Of a DNA stretch of 64,000 bases, positions 49,553 through 58,766 are shown one piece after another. The position numbers and the translations under genes were made by a program. The DNA is from Chloroflexota bacterium. Lineage in GTDB: Bacteria > Chloroflexota > Anaerolineae > SpSt-313. The DNA lies in contig JAKPJZ010000078.1 of assembly GCA_029553955.1 (NCBI GenBank), positions 1 to 64,000 of the forward strand. The letters are read 5' to 3'. Every line of letters begins with the position of its first letter. Position 1 is the stretch's first letter. Under the pieces are notes generated by a model that had not been told where the DNA came from, made no database searches, and saw nothing but the letters and a program-made list of their open reading frames with translations.

Positions 49553-50884
49553 ATGCAATGGAAGGCAGCGCGGTATCGGACCTTGTGTGCTGTTTTGGCG
49601 ATCATGCTGCTGGCTGTGGGCTGCGCAGCGCCGCCGGTGCCCACACCGCAGCCGCCGTCGGCGGCCGATGTGGCCTGGCTGGGCACGCTGCAGGCCTTGA
49701 CCGCGGGCGAGACGACGCTGGCGGTGACGGCCGAGGCACCAGGCACCTCCTGGGCCGAGCCGGGCCGCGAGGCAGCGGTGCTGACGGTGTGGCTCGACGG
49801 CGCCTATGCGGGCGATATCGTGCTCTTCATGGGCGCTGAGCCTCACGACTATGGCTTTGCCCTGGGGCCGGTGCAGGCCGGGCCGCACACCGTGCTGCTG
49901 GCGCCGGCAGCCGACAAGGGCGCGATCGCGCCGGTGCGGGTGAGCGACGTGCAGCTCACGACCTACGGCCCGCAGGATGCGCTGTACCCCGTGCTGCGCC
50001 ACAGCCCGCTCATCTATGGCCGGCCGGCAATGAACCGCTCCGATACCCCGCTCCTTGCCTACCATGAACGAGCCGAGGCCGGAGGTGGGACCACCATCTC
50101 CTACACCGTCATCTTTTCCAACGAGGACGGTGGCACCAATCCACCCGCGCTGATGGCCCGTTGGGGCCGCGTGACCGATATCGAGTGGGTCTACAGCGTC
50201 ACCCTCGATGCGGCGGGCAACCGTGTGGCCGACGAAATCCAGGCCGGGGGCCACCGCACGGTGCCCTTTGGCGGCGAGCGCCGCGGCGAGCATCCGCTGC
50301 TGCGCGTGGCCACCGAGAACAACATGGTCAGCGACTCGGGCGGCTCGCGCCTGCTCTTTGCGCCGGTCTTTGCCGAGGCGTTGCCCGCCGAGTGCCCGCG
50401 CGAGGCCGTGATGGACAGCCACCCCTGGAGCTACCGTGTGATGGCCGAGGAACGGCGGCGCGAGGGCATGGAAGTGCCCGGCAACGCCGCAACACCCAAC
50501 GTCAGTGACCCTCGCAACTATCTCTACGTGACGTACAAGGCGCGACTGGATCCGGGCGCCTGCGCGCCGCGCCTGGCCGCCGCGGTCTATGACAGTGCGG
50601 CGGGCGCCTGGTACACCTCGGACCACGACGACCCCAGCATGCGCGTCTCGCTCGATGGCTGGCGGCGCATGGCCATCGAGCTGCCGCCGGGCATCCGGGC
50701 CGAGCAACTGGCCCGACTGCAACTGTGCGCGTACGGCGACTCTGCTTGCAGCGTGGGCATCGAGGCTGTGGGGCCGGTGTTTCTGCTCGACGAGGCCTAC
50801 CGGCCGGGGGCTTTACTGTGGACGTGGCAGGGAAGCCAGGTGCTCGGTGCCGGTGGGGCGAGCGAGCTGACGCTGGGCCGCTGA
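49553..50884 (+). CDS. Secreted lipoprotein, function unknown
   Basis: The 443-residue product has a signal peptide with lipobox LAVGC (Cys about 22; MLLAVGCAAPPVPTPQP) and a mature extracytoplasmic part with beta-rich segments (DYGFALGPVQAGPHTVLLAP; SYTVIFSNEDGGTNPPALMA; RWGRVTDIEWVYSVTLD). The middle region describes temperature/heat-like repeats of no family known to me. GGAGGTC precedes the ATG. It converges with the PTPS-related gene; both ends meet at short GCGTAATGCG repeats (50887-50946). Confidence 0.85.
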   Translation: MQWKAARYRTLCAVLAIMLLAVGCAAPPVPTPQPPSAADVAWLGTLQALTAGETTLAVTAEAPGTSWAEPGREAAVLTVWLDGAYAGDIVLFMGAEPHDYGFALGPVQAGPHTVLLAPAADKGAIAPVRVSDVQLTTYGPQDALYPVLRHSPLIYGRPAMNRSDTPLLAYHERAEAGGGTTISYTVIFSNEDGGTNPPALMARWGRVTDIEWVYSVTLDAAGNRVADEIQAGGHRTVPFGGERRGEHPLLRVATENNMVSDSGGSRLLFAPVFAEALPAECPREAVMDSHPWSYRVMAEERRREGMEVPGNAATPNVSDPRNYLYVTYKARLDPGACAPRLAAAVYDSAAGAWYTSDHDDPSMRVSLDGWRRMAIELPPGIRAEQLARLQLCAYGDSACSVGIEAVGPVFLLDEAYRPGALLWTWQGSQVLGAGGASELTLGR

Positions 50885-50886
50885 TG

Positions 50887-50946
50887 CCGGCGCGTGATGC
50901 GTGAGGCGCAGACTCTCCTTACGCATTACGCATTACGTATTACGCA
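50887..50946. repeat. Short tandem repeats (GCGTGATGCGTGA / TTACGCATTACGCA)
   Basis: GCGTGATGCGTGAGGCG faces repeated TTACGCATTACGCATTACGT, forming a loose inverted repeat between convergent genes. Similar units are at 4812-4850 and 28855-28880. Confidence 0.7.
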
Positions 50947-53900
50947 TTACCACGCAACCTCCTGCAGCACCACCCTGCGGTCGCTGATGCGCGCCGGGTC
51001 GCCGGCGGGCTCGAGGCGCTCGCCGCTCACCGGGTCGTACCAGCCGGCGGCCAGGAGGTAGCGGCCGTGGGGAACCTGGGCCATGTCGAGCACGAGGCGG
51101 TCGCTGACGACCTCGCCCGGCGCCCACTGGATGGTAAAGTAGGTATCGCCGAGGGGGAAGGCGTCGCGTTGGGCGACGTTCTCGTTCGTGGTCGGGTCGT
51201 AGAGGTGCAGGAAGACTTTGTAGCTGGCCTGCGGCGCCTCGAGCGCCTGCCAGTGCAGGGTGACGGCGAGCTCGCGGTCGCTCGTCTCCAGGTCGTAGCC
51301 CGGCAGGCGGATCTGGCCGCCAAAAACGACGCCGACGGGGTGGGCAAAGGCCGGCAGCGTCGTCTGGCGCTGTGCCGCCTTGACGCGGATCTCGTTGGGC
51401 GCCTGCCAGCGGCCGAGCGCGCGGCCGTCGGGCGCCAGGACCTCGAGCGTCAGGTCGTAGCGACCTTCGGGCGTGCCCGGCGCCACGTGCCCGCTCACAC
51501 GGCCGTTGACGAGGGCGTGCTCGGGCCAGCGGCTGGGCGGAAAGCCGGGCGTGATGGCCGCCTGGCGTGCAGCGACTTCGCGGCCCTGCTCGTCAATGAG
51601 GACGAGGCGCCAGGCCGCGTCGAGCAGGGGCGCCGCCGTGGCTGCCCACTGCACCTGGGCAGCCAACTCCTCGCCGTCGCTGATCTCCTCGCGCTCGAGC
51701 TGCCAACTGCTCAGCGCCAACCCCCCGAACTCGTGCAGCAGCGGTGCGCCGGCGTCGATCGTCGGCTGCGCCAGTGTCACATCGGCGATGCGCAGCGACC
51801 CCAGCCCCCTGAGCGTGCGCGCCTGGTAGAACCCCACCTCCACCTGGTAGCTCGAGCCCGGTGGCGTGCCGCGCGGCACGGTGAGCCGGTAGAGGTCGGC
51901 CACGGGCACGCCGGCCGGCCAGAGGCTGGTGGGGTACATGCCATAGCGCGGCTGCACGTCGAGCCCAGCGCCGGGCACGGCGTGGCCCTCGGCATCGAGC
52001 AGGCGCACGGTGGTGACATAGTCCTCGCCGAGTGGCGCATTGGGCCGCCAGGTCAGGCGCACGTCCAGCGCGCCGGGCGAGGGCTCTGTCACCGCGGCTT
52101 GCAGCAGGTCAACGGTCGATTGCCCCAGCCGGCCGACCGCAGGCTGGCTGGAGGGGGCGGGCGGACGCACGCGCACCGGGGCGAGATAGATCGTGCCGAG
52201 CCCGGCGCCCTGGCCGGTGTGCGGCGACAGGGGGCCGTCAGGCCCGCGCACCTCCACGGCCAGCAACGCCAGGCCCGGCGCTGCCTCGGGTGGGATGGTG
52301 AGCGCGTGTTCGGTCACGGCCGCCAGCGGCGCCTCGCTCTGCGCCAGGCTGGGCGCCTGCAGGAGTGGCTCGGCCGCCGTCGTCAGGCGCACGGCCACGC
52401 GCAGCGGCGCATCGCTCGTGGCCTGCCAGTGCAGCCGCACCTGCACCACGTCGCCCTCGGCGGCCTCTTGCGTCGAAAGCTCATATCCGGCGAGGCGCAG
52501 GGTATCTCCAAAGGCCACGCCGCTGGGGTTGCGGTGCAGGTAGGGCAGGCGGATAAAGTCCATCGTCTCGGTGGCCAATGCGCCGTGCGACGGCGCGGCG
52601 TGGGCGCTCAGCACGCCGAGCAGAAGGCCTGCGCCGAGCGTGAGCGCCACCAGCCCGGCAGCAAAGGCGGCGCCGCGCCAGGCGCGCGCACGGATGAGGG
52701 CGATGACGGCGAGGGCGAGCGCGGCCAGCGCGGCGGCGAGCGAAAGCGCTTCGGCGGCGCGGCGCAGGGGCGTCGGCGTGAGGCGCAGCGCCACTTCATG
52801 CCGGCCTGCGGCGAGCGTGAGCGCAATGCGGCCGTTGGCGATACGCGCGTCGATGGCCGCCGGGAGGCCGTCGACTGTGGCCTGCCAGCCGGGGAAGGCG
52901 TAGGTCCGAAAGGCGACGGTGGCCTCGGGTGCGGTGACCTCCAGCGTCCAGGTTTGCGACGTGGGGGCGGCGGCGAGCAGGTGCGCGCCGGCGAGCGTGC
53001 CTGCGACGGCGACGGGCGCGGGGTGGGGGTCGCCCGCGAGCAGCGCCGCGCCGGTGAAGGGCCGCGGCACGGCCTGCCCGGGCAGGTACTCGGCGCGCAC
53101 GGTGCTGCCCACGTTGCCGGTGAGGTGCTCGTAGAGCTGCAGCCGCTCGGGGGTGATGTCGGCCTCGGTCACCGGCAGTGGCTCGGGCCGCAGGAGGGCG
53201 AGCGCCGAGTAGGCGAGCAGGGCACCGAGGGCCACGGCCAGCAGGCTGCGCAGGATCGTGGGGATGGGCTCCCTCACCCCCGGCCCCTCTCCCACGTGCG
53301 CGGGGAGAGGGGAGGTGCTGCCGCTTTCGTGCGTCGTCTGTGCCGGAGCAGTCGGCTCCCCTGCCACGTGCGCGGGGAGAGGGGAGGTGCTGCCGCTTTC
53401 GTGCGTCGTCTGTGCCGGAGCAGTCGGCTCCCCTGCCACGTGCGCGGGGAGAGGGGAGGTGTGTCCGCAGCCGGGCTCTGGGAAGTCGCGGCCATTTGCG
53501 CCGACCGAGGTCACCAACGCCTCCCCTCTCCCCGCGCACGTGGCAGGGGAGCCGGGGGCCTGCGCCCCGAGGGCTCGGCCCGCAGGGGTGAGGGCCCCCT
53601 TGCCGATGCGAGGCGAACGTAATGCGGCCAGCCCGGCGCCGGTGAGCAGCGCGGTGGCGAGGGAGGCAATCGACAGGAAGCGCCAGGGGAACTGTACCAT
53701 GGGCAGGAGCGGCACGTGCGCCCAGAGCGCGGAGGAGCTCGGTGTGATGGGCCAGATGGCATAGCCGGCCAGCAGCGCCAGGCCCAAGGCGAGGGCCAGC
53801 CGGCGGCGTTGCCGGAGGCCGGCCACGAGCAGGGCCGCGAGCCCCATGGCGGCCAGCCCGGCCTGCAAACCGCCCATGGCGAAGGGGGTGCGCGCGGCGT

Positions 53901-54777
53901 CGATGGCATAGTCGAAGCGCAGCGAACGCTGCACCAGCTCGGCCCAGCGAAAGTGCCCGGCATAGTTAAAGTAGCCGGTGGTCATGTCGTTGAGCGACAC
54001 GGCGCCTCGTTCGAGCAGCGCGGGCACCCAGAACCAGGCGCTGAGTGCTGCCCCCAGCAGCAAGCCTGCGGCGCCGAGCAGGAAGACGCGCAGCCGCGCC
54101 CGCGGCGCCGTGGCCGCGGCCACGAGGAGCACCAGCCCGGCCAGCGGCGAGAAGATGAGCGCCGAGATGTTGTGGCTGAGCATGAGCCCGGCGTAGGCAC
54201 AGGCCAGGATGGCGATGTGCCCGGCCGTGGGCCGGCGGCGCAGGCGCAGGATGCTCCACAGGATCAGCGGGTAGAAGACAAAGGCATAGAACTCGCTGAG
54301 CGAGTCGCCCCGCACGTAGACGTTGACCATGTGAAAGGGGGCCAAGGTGTAGGCCGCGGCGGCCAGGAAGCCGGCGGCATGATCGTCGAACAGCTCGCCG
54401 GCCAGGGCGTACATCGCTACGGCAGCGCCGAGGAAGCCGATGAGCTGCGCCAGCTTGAGGCCCCAGAGCACGCCCGCACCGGCCAGGCTGAGCGCCGCGC
54501 CCAGGTAGTAGGGCAGCGAGGCATAGTAGTTGAAGAAGGGGTAGCCCAGGCCATAGGCCGCGTCGGGCATCCAGCGGGCGGGTAGCGTGCCCGCCCGCAG
54601 ATTTGCCTGCAGCTCATAGGTGCGCAGGAGCAGGAAGGGGCTATCGCCGCCGGCGCGCGTGTTGACGAGGCCGGGCGTGGCCAGCAGCGGCCAGGCCGCC
54701 AATGTGGCGACGACGAGCGCGGCCGCCAGCCAGAGGTCTCGCAGGCGGCTCGGACCCTTCTCAACGCCTGAACTCAT
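50947..54777 (-). CDS. Large membrane protein, 6-pyruvoyl-tetrahydropterin-synthase-related (GT-C-like)
   Basis: The 1276-residue protein has an N-terminal domain of about 12 membrane helices (YGLGYPFFNYYASLPYYLGA near 75; FHMVNVYVRGDSLSEFYAF near 150). This matches the PTPS-related membrane domain, thought to be GT-C-glycosyltransferase-like. The C-terminal half is extracytoplasmic with repeated jelly-roll-like units (RLAGYELSTQEAAEGDVVQV; RLPGYDLETSDRELAVTLHW). Residues about 395-510 are a low-complexity insertion made of intergenic-type repeats. It probably acts in cell-surface glycan assembly. A clear RBS is lacking at 54777. Confidence 0.85.
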   Translation of the reverse strand: MSSGVEKGPSRLRDLWLAAALVVATLAAWPLLATPGLVNTRAGGDSPFLLLRTYELQANLRAGTLPARWMPDAAYGLGYPFFNYYASLPYYLGAALSLAGAGVLWGLKLAQLIGFLGAAVAMYALAGELFDDHAAGFLAAAAYTLAPFHMVNVYVRGDSLSEFYAFVFYPLILWSILRLRRRPTAGHIAILACAYAGLMLSHNISALIFSPLAGLVLLVAAATAPRARLRVFLLGAAGLLLGAALSAWFWVPALLERGAVSLNDMTTGYFNYAGHFRWAELVQRSLRFDYAIDAARTPFAMGGLQAGLAAMGLAALLVAGLRQRRRLALALGLALLAGYAIWPITPSSSALWAHVPLLPMVQFPWRFLSIASLATALLTGAGLAALRSPRIGKGALTPAGRALGAQAPGSPATCAGRGEALVTSVGANGRDFPEPGCGHTSPLPAHVAGEPTAPAQTTHESGSTSPLPAHVAGEPTAPAQTTHESGSTSPLPAHVGEGPGVREPIPTILRSLLAVALGALLAYSALALLRPEPLPVTEADITPERLQLYEHLTGNVGSTVRAEYLPGQAVPRPFTGAALLAGDPHPAPVAVAGTLAGAHLLAAAPTSQTWTLEVTAPEATVAFRTYAFPGWQATVDGLPAAIDARIANGRIALTLAAGRHEVALRLTPTPLRRAAEALSLAAALAALALAVIALIRARAWRGAAFAAGLVALTLGAGLLLGVLSAHAAPSHGALATETMDFIRLPYLHRNPSGVAFGDTLRLAGYELSTQEAAEGDVVQVRLHWQATSDAPLRVAVRLTTAAEPLLQAPSLAQSEAPLAAVTEHALTIPPEAAPGLALLAVEVRGPDGPLSPHTGQGAGLGTIYLAPVRVRPPAPSSQPAVGRLGQSTVDLLQAAVTEPSPGALDVRLTWRPNAPLGEDYVTTVRLLDAEGHAVPGAGLDVQPRYGMYPTSLWPAGVPVADLYRLTVPRGTPPGSSYQVEVGFYQARTLRGLGSLRIADVTLAQPTIDAGAPLLHEFGGLALSSWQLEREEISDGEELAAQVQWAATAAPLLDAAWRLVLIDEQGREVAARQAAITPGFPPSRWPEHALVNGRVSGHVAPGTPEGRYDLTLEVLAPDGRALGRWQAPNEIRVKAAQRQTTLPAFAHPVGVVFGGQIRLPGYDLETSDRELAVTLHWQALEAPQASYKVFLHLYDPTTNENVAQRDAFPLGDTYFTIQWAPGEVVSDRLVLDMAQVPHGRYLLAAGWYDPVSGERLEPAGDPARISDRRVVLQEVAW
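53264..53560. repeat. In-frame 72-bp tandem repeats within the PTPS-related gene
   Basis: Two full copies of a 72-bp unit start at 53315 and 53387, with partial copies on each side and an inverted copy of the core (CTCCCCTCTCCCCGCGCACG) near 53522. Translated they give TSPLPAHVAGEPTAPAQTTH-type repeats. The core is a common kind of intergenic repeat, here kept in frame between two membrane helices. Confidence 0.9.
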
Positions 54778-54811
54778 GCATCACACTCTCTCAGCAAAGA
54801 ACATTCCAATG

Positions 54812-54858
54812 GGGGTTTGGTGGGTTGGCCGGCCTCGCCGGCCAACCCACCAAACCCC
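54812..54858. repeat. Family C hairpin, 22-bp perfect stem
   Basis: Arms GGGGTTTGGTGGGTTGGCCG GC (54812-54833) and complement (54837-54858) with a 3-base loop lie two bases past the stop codon of the surface-protein gene and before the PTPS-related gene. Confidence 0.93.
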
Positions 54859-54860
54859 TG

Positions 54861-56096
54861 CTATGCCTGCGGCGGGTTGCGGCGCAGCAGGCGCGGCCCG
54901 AACAGCAGGGCGACGGCGACGAGGGCCAACAACACGCCACTCACGCCATAGAGGCCCCGGCCCATCGACGAGGCCAGTGCCACACCGGCAGGCACCGGCG
55001 TCGGCGTGGGCGTCGCCGTCGGCGGCGGCGTGGGCGTCGGCAGCGCCTGCAAGCCGAGCGCGACGGTGGGCGAGCCGCCCGGCGGCAAGGTTACCGTCCA
55101 TTCGAGCGGCGTGGTGGCGGCATAGCCCACCGGCACGACGCCCTTGACGGTGTAGCTGCCCTCGAGCAGGCCGCCAAAGCAGAAAGGCTCGGTGCCCAGC
55201 GCCGGGCTCGACGTCTCGGCCCTGCCCGCATCGATCAGCGCAAATTGCGCGCCGCCGAGCGCTTCCTCGCCGGCGCCGCGCGTGCCGTTGCCGTCCTTGT
55301 CGTTGAACGCTTGCACACAGATGGAGCCGGTGACCGGCGTCGCCGTCGGTGTGGCCGTGGCCGTCGGCTCTGGCGTGGGCGTGACCGTGGGCGGCGCTGT
55401 GGGCTGCGGCGTGTTGCTGGGCCGCGGCGTGGGCGGCACCACCGTCAGGCAGGCATCGTCCCAGGTCGACTCGTTGTTCTTGACCGGGAACTCGCACTGG
55501 CCGCGCACAAAGACGGTGACGGCGTCGCTCTCGGCGCGGGCGCTGATCGAGAGCTGTATCCAGTTGTTGTACTCGATGCGCGGATCGCTCCAGCGCACGC
55601 TCGGCGCGGCCCAGTCGGTGCCGCCGGTGGGGTCAATGCCTACCGAGAGGCGATAGTTCCCAGGCCCCGAGACGCTGGTCGGGTCATCGCCGTCCGAGCT
55701 CCAGGCCAGCGCCCAGGCCGTAAAGGTGACCTGGCTGCTGCGCGGCACTGCCACCCGTTGGTACAGCCCGGCGTTGTGCGTCGCCCACTGCGTGCCGAGC
55801 TTTTGCGCCCAACTGCCGCCGTGCACGCGCTTGCCGCCCAGATAGCCGGCATCGAAGCCGCCAAATGAGGGCCGCCAGTTCTTGCCAAAGGACTGGTCGG
55901 GGCCGTCCTGGAACCAGGGGTTCCAACCGGGGGCCGCGTAGCCGTAGCCGCCGCCAAAGTGGTCGATGTAGGCGCCTTCAAAGCTGTTGTTGTTCAGCCC
56001 GCAGTCGGCGCGCACGGGCTGAGCCATGAACGGGCCGGCCACGAGGGTCAGGCACAGCACGAGTACCACGAGCACGAGCCGCAGACGCGTTTGCAT
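54861..56096 (-). CDS. Secreted, membrane-anchored surface protein with SdrD-B-like domain
   Basis: The 411-residue product has a signal peptide (LRLVLVVLVLCLTLVAGPFM), then a jelly-roll-like domain (about 30-215; NNNSFEGAYIDHFGGGYGYA). A Pro/Thr linker follows (about 220-260), then an SdrD B-like/CNA-B domain (SICVQAFNDKDGNGTRGAGE, about 262-345), another PT-rich spacer and a C-terminal membrane anchor (VSGVLLALVAVALLFGPRLL) with a positive tail. It would be displayed on the cell surface. GGAGGA precedes the ATG at 56096. Ligand unknown. Confidence 0.88.
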   Translation of the reverse strand: MQTRLRLVLVVLVLCLTLVAGPFMAQPVRADCGLNNNSFEGAYIDHFGGGYGYAAPGWNPWFQDGPDQSFGKNWRPSFGGFDAGYLGGKRVHGGSWAQKLGTQWATHNAGLYQRVAVPRSSQVTFTAWALAWSSDGDDPTSVSGPGNYRLSVGIDPTGGTDWAAPSVRWSDPRIEYNNWIQLSISARAESDAVTVFVRGQCEFPVKNNESTWDDACLTVVPPTPRPSNTPQPTAPPTVTPTPEPTATATPTATPVTGSICVQAFNDKDGNGTRGAGEEALGGAQFALIDAGRAETSSPALGTEPFCFGGLLEGSYTVKGVVPVGYAATTPLEWTVTLPPGGSPTVALGLQALPTPTPPPTATPTPTPVPAGVALASSMGRGLYGVSGVLLALVAVALLFGPRLLRRNPPQA

Positions 56097-56168
56097 GGAT
56101 GGTTTCCTCCCTTGAGTTGGGCGCCGCGCGACTCGTGTTCGCCGGCCTGTAGCGAGGCCCACAAGGGG

Positions 56169-56278
56169 CTAGTAGTCTGTCGCACTGGTTCTGATGGGCT
56201 ACGACGCCCACCAAGCCGCCTGCGGCGGCCAAGGGGGGCTAGGCTACGCCCATCAAAATCAGTGCGACAGACTACTAG
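56169..56278. repeat. Family D element with 19-bp perfect ends
   Basis: Perfect outer arms CTAGTAGTCTGTCGCACTG (56169-56187) and reverse complement (56260-56278) enclose the same core as at 21006 (ACGCCCACCAAGCCGCCTGC ... GGGGGGCTAGGCTACGCCCA). Only the outer arms differ between the two copies. Confidence 0.9.
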
Positions 56279-56342
56279 GCTACAGGTTGGCCGACGCGAG
56301 CCGGCGCGGACGCAGTCGGCAACGCGGGATCGGTTGGAAAGC

Positions 56343-58286
56343 TCAGGGCGTGCTGACCAGGACGGCATCGTCCTGTGTGGGCACGCGCGATTCGATGACG
56401 CGCAGACGGGTCACTGTGGCCGGGTCGTACAGGCCGGCGATGACGCGGTCGCTTGTCGGATCATACGGGGCCGAGAGGTCGATCTCGTGCACATCGACGA
56501 CCTGGTCGCCGGCGCGCCAGGCCGTGCTGGGCAGTGCGCCGCCCGCGGGCGGGCCGTCGTGCTGGCCGAGCATCGCGCCGCCGCGCACGACGTGGACAAA
56601 GGCCACATAGTCGATGGCGGGCGGCTCGGCGGCCTGCCAGACCAGGCGCACGCGCAGCCGCTGCGGCGCCACCTGTTCGACCTGCGCCTCGATCAGGCCG
56701 ATGCCGCGCTCGAGGGCCGCCACGGGGGGGCCGCCCTCGGGCCGGACGCTGGCGCGGAAGAGAAGGGCCAATTGGCGCGCTTCGGGGTCGAGGTCGCCTC
56801 GCTCCTGCAGGTCAGCCAGCACCTCGATGCGCGAGGCCGCCGGCAGGCAGGCCAGCGCCGGCCGGTAGGGCTCGAACGGCCAGACGGCCAACAACGTCTC
56901 GCCCGTAGTCGTTGCCGGCGGCGGCTGGTCGGGCGCGATCAGCCGCAGGGCCGGCCCCTCGGGCACGAGGAAGCGCAGTGAGGGCCAATCGCGCCAGAGG
57001 CGCTCGGAGACATGGGCTGTGCGCGAGGTGCCCGGCGCGCCCAGGAAGGCCGTGATGCGCTCGGCCAACTCGCGGGCGCCGGCCTCAAAGTGATAGTAGA
57101 CGGTCTGCTGCTGGGCGTATGGGCCCTGGTAGGCGTAGACGGTGCTTGCCAGCCCGATGAGCAGGACGGCCGCTGCAGCCATGGCGCCGATGCGGGGTCG
57201 GCCGCAGCGTTCGAGCCAGCCCCAGGCGGCCTCCAGCCCCAGCGCGGGCACGATGAAGAGCAGCGGCTGCACGCCCACGGCGCGCAAGAAGTGCGGCGTG
57301 TCTTCGGCGACGATGGTGGGCACGAGCAACACCGCCACCCAGAGCAGCACGAACCAGCCCGCGCCGCGCCGCCGTATGGCCGCTACGGTGCCGGCGACAA
57401 AGGCCGCGCCCAAGGCCGGGTCGAAGATCGGCCGCCAGGGCAGGTTGTGGCGCGGGATGCGGTCGCCGCGCACGAAAAAGGCCTCGAGCGCCAGGAGCGT
57501 CTGCCGCGCCAGGGTGCCCCAGGGGTCGCCGTGCGAGATGGCCGGGTTGAGGATCGACACCTGCCCGGCACGCTCGCCGAGCGCCTCGGGGTGGCCGGCC
57601 ACGTAGGCCGCGAGCGGTGCCGCGGTGAGCAGGGCCACGGCCAGGAAGATGAGCACGTGCCGCGCCCTGGGCCGGGGCAGGCGCGCCGCCGGCCACAGCA
57701 GCAGGGCGCCGAGCAGCAGGAGCGCCACCGGCGTAAAGCGCGCGGCCAGGTAGGTGTAGAGCGAGGCGCCGTAGCACAGCCCCGCCGCCACATAGTCGGT
57801 CCAGCGGCCGCGCTTTAGCCCGCGCCAGAGAAAGCCCAGCGCCAGGGCGGTGAACAGGGGCAGGGCCACGGCGCGGAAGCCGACCCGGCTCAGGTGTACC
57901 GGCCAGAAGGCGACGGCGGCAACGGCGGCGCTGAGCAGCCCTACGCGGCGGTTGAACATCGTCGTGGCCACAAAGGCGGTGGCCGGCACGGTGAGCAGCC
58001 CCAAGAGCAGCGCCGGCGCACGCACGGCCACGGCGCTGCGGCCCAGCGCGGCCACGCTCAACGCCACCAGGTAGATGAAGAAGGGCTCGCGGCCGTTGTT
58101 GGCGGGGAACCAGAGGGGGTGCGACCCCGAGAGTACCTGCAGGGCATCGAGCCCGTTGTAGGCCTCGTCGTGGTACAGCCCCGGAGGGATGTGCCCGAAC
58201 CCGGCCAGGCGCGCGGCCAGCGCCACCGCCACGATGGCGGCCAGGGCCAGGCCGTACAGCCGCGTTGGCAGGTGCTCCTTGTCCAC
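56343..58286 (-). CDS. GT39-family (ArnT/PMT-like) membrane glycosyltransferase
   Basis: The product of about 647 residues has about 11-12 membrane helices. The first extracytoplasmic loop carries GHIPPGLYHDEAYNGLDALQ (Asp-Glu catalytic pair typical of GT-C enzymes), followed by FPANNGREPFFIYLVAL. The C-terminal third is extracytoplasmic and family-specific. It would transfer a sugar from a lipid-phosphate donor to a surface acceptor. The GTG at 58286 follows GAAAGG; an ATG at 58337 lies inside repeat family B (CTCGCAATGAC). Start uncertain. Confidence 0.88.
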   Translation of the reverse strand: MDKEHLPTRLYGLALAAIVAVALAARLAGFGHIPPGLYHDEAYNGLDALQVLSGSHPLWFPANNGREPFFIYLVALSVAALGRSAVAVRAPALLLGLLTVPATAFVATTMFNRRVGLLSAAVAAVAFWPVHLSRVGFRAVALPLFTALALGFLWRGLKRGRWTDYVAAGLCYGASLYTYLAARFTPVALLLLGALLLWPAARLPRPRARHVLIFLAVALLTAAPLAAYVAGHPEALGERAGQVSILNPAISHGDPWGTLARQTLLALEAFFVRGDRIPRHNLPWRPIFDPALGAAFVAGTVAAIRRRGAGWFVLLWVAVLLVPTIVAEDTPHFLRAVGVQPLLFIVPALGLEAAWGWLERCGRPRIGAMAAAAVLLIGLASTVYAYQGPYAQQQTVYYHFEAGARELAERITAFLGAPGTSRTAHVSERLWRDWPSLRFLVPEGPALRLIAPDQPPPATTTGETLLAVWPFEPYRPALACLPAASRIEVLADLQERGDLDPEARQLALLFRASVRPEGGPPVAALERGIGLIEAQVEQVAPQRLRVRLVWQAAEPPAIDYVAFVHVVRGGAMLGQHDGPPAGGALPSTAWRAGDQVVDVHEIDLSAPYDPTSDRVIAGLYDPATVTRLRVIESRVPTQDDAVLVSTP

Positions 58287-58331
58287 CCTCTCGAGCCTTT
58301 CGCTTCCCTCAGCGCTGCGGTGTACCAACGG

Positions 58332-58608
58332 TGTCATTGCGAGCACCCCAGAGTTGCCGTAACCCTGCGGCAGGCAGATGACGTCGCACTGCAGCCGCGG
58401 CATCGTGCCGCGCGGGAGAGTCCCGCGGCAACATGCCGCGCCTACAGTCCGGCGGCCTACGTCATGGGCAGCGAAGCGATCCCCAACTGGACCATTGCGC
58501 GCTCAAGGAGATTGCTTCGTCGACGGCTGCGGCCGCCTCCTCGCAATGACAGGCCAAGATTCTGTGCTTGGCCCAGGGTTCGGAGACCCTGAGGTACTCG
58601 CAATGACA
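58332..58608. repeat. Family B composite repeat (long form)
   Basis: GTGTCATTGCGAGCACCCCA at the left and TACTCGCAATGACAT at the right enclose an inner GCGGGAGAGTCCCGC hairpin and a GAGATTGCTTCGTCGACGGC arm. It fills most of the 480-base gap before the next gene. Confidence 0.85.
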
Positions 58609-58679
58609 TCCTGAGCATTCACGGTGCAGTCGATAGGGCCATTATAGGAGAAGCACGGGGCCTGTCAATAGTCCATGCC

Positions 58680-58708
58680 TTGACATTTCCAGCACAGTGC
58701 AGTATGTT
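58680..58708 (+). promoter_or_regulatory. Promoter of the U32-like gene
   Basis: TTGACA (58680-58685) and TATGTT (58703-58708) are 17 bases apart, 58 bases upstream of the ATG. Confidence 0.65.
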
Positions 58709-58766
58709 GGTATTGTGTGTCCGCAGGGCAAGCTTGGTCTGTGCCACCTAGAGAGGAGCGACATCA

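Noticed and set aside
51067-53622. Plus-strand open frame of 851 codons opposite the PTPS-related gene
   Set aside because: Antisense shadow in high-GC DNA; no motif, low-complexity Gln/Arg/Gly-rich translation.
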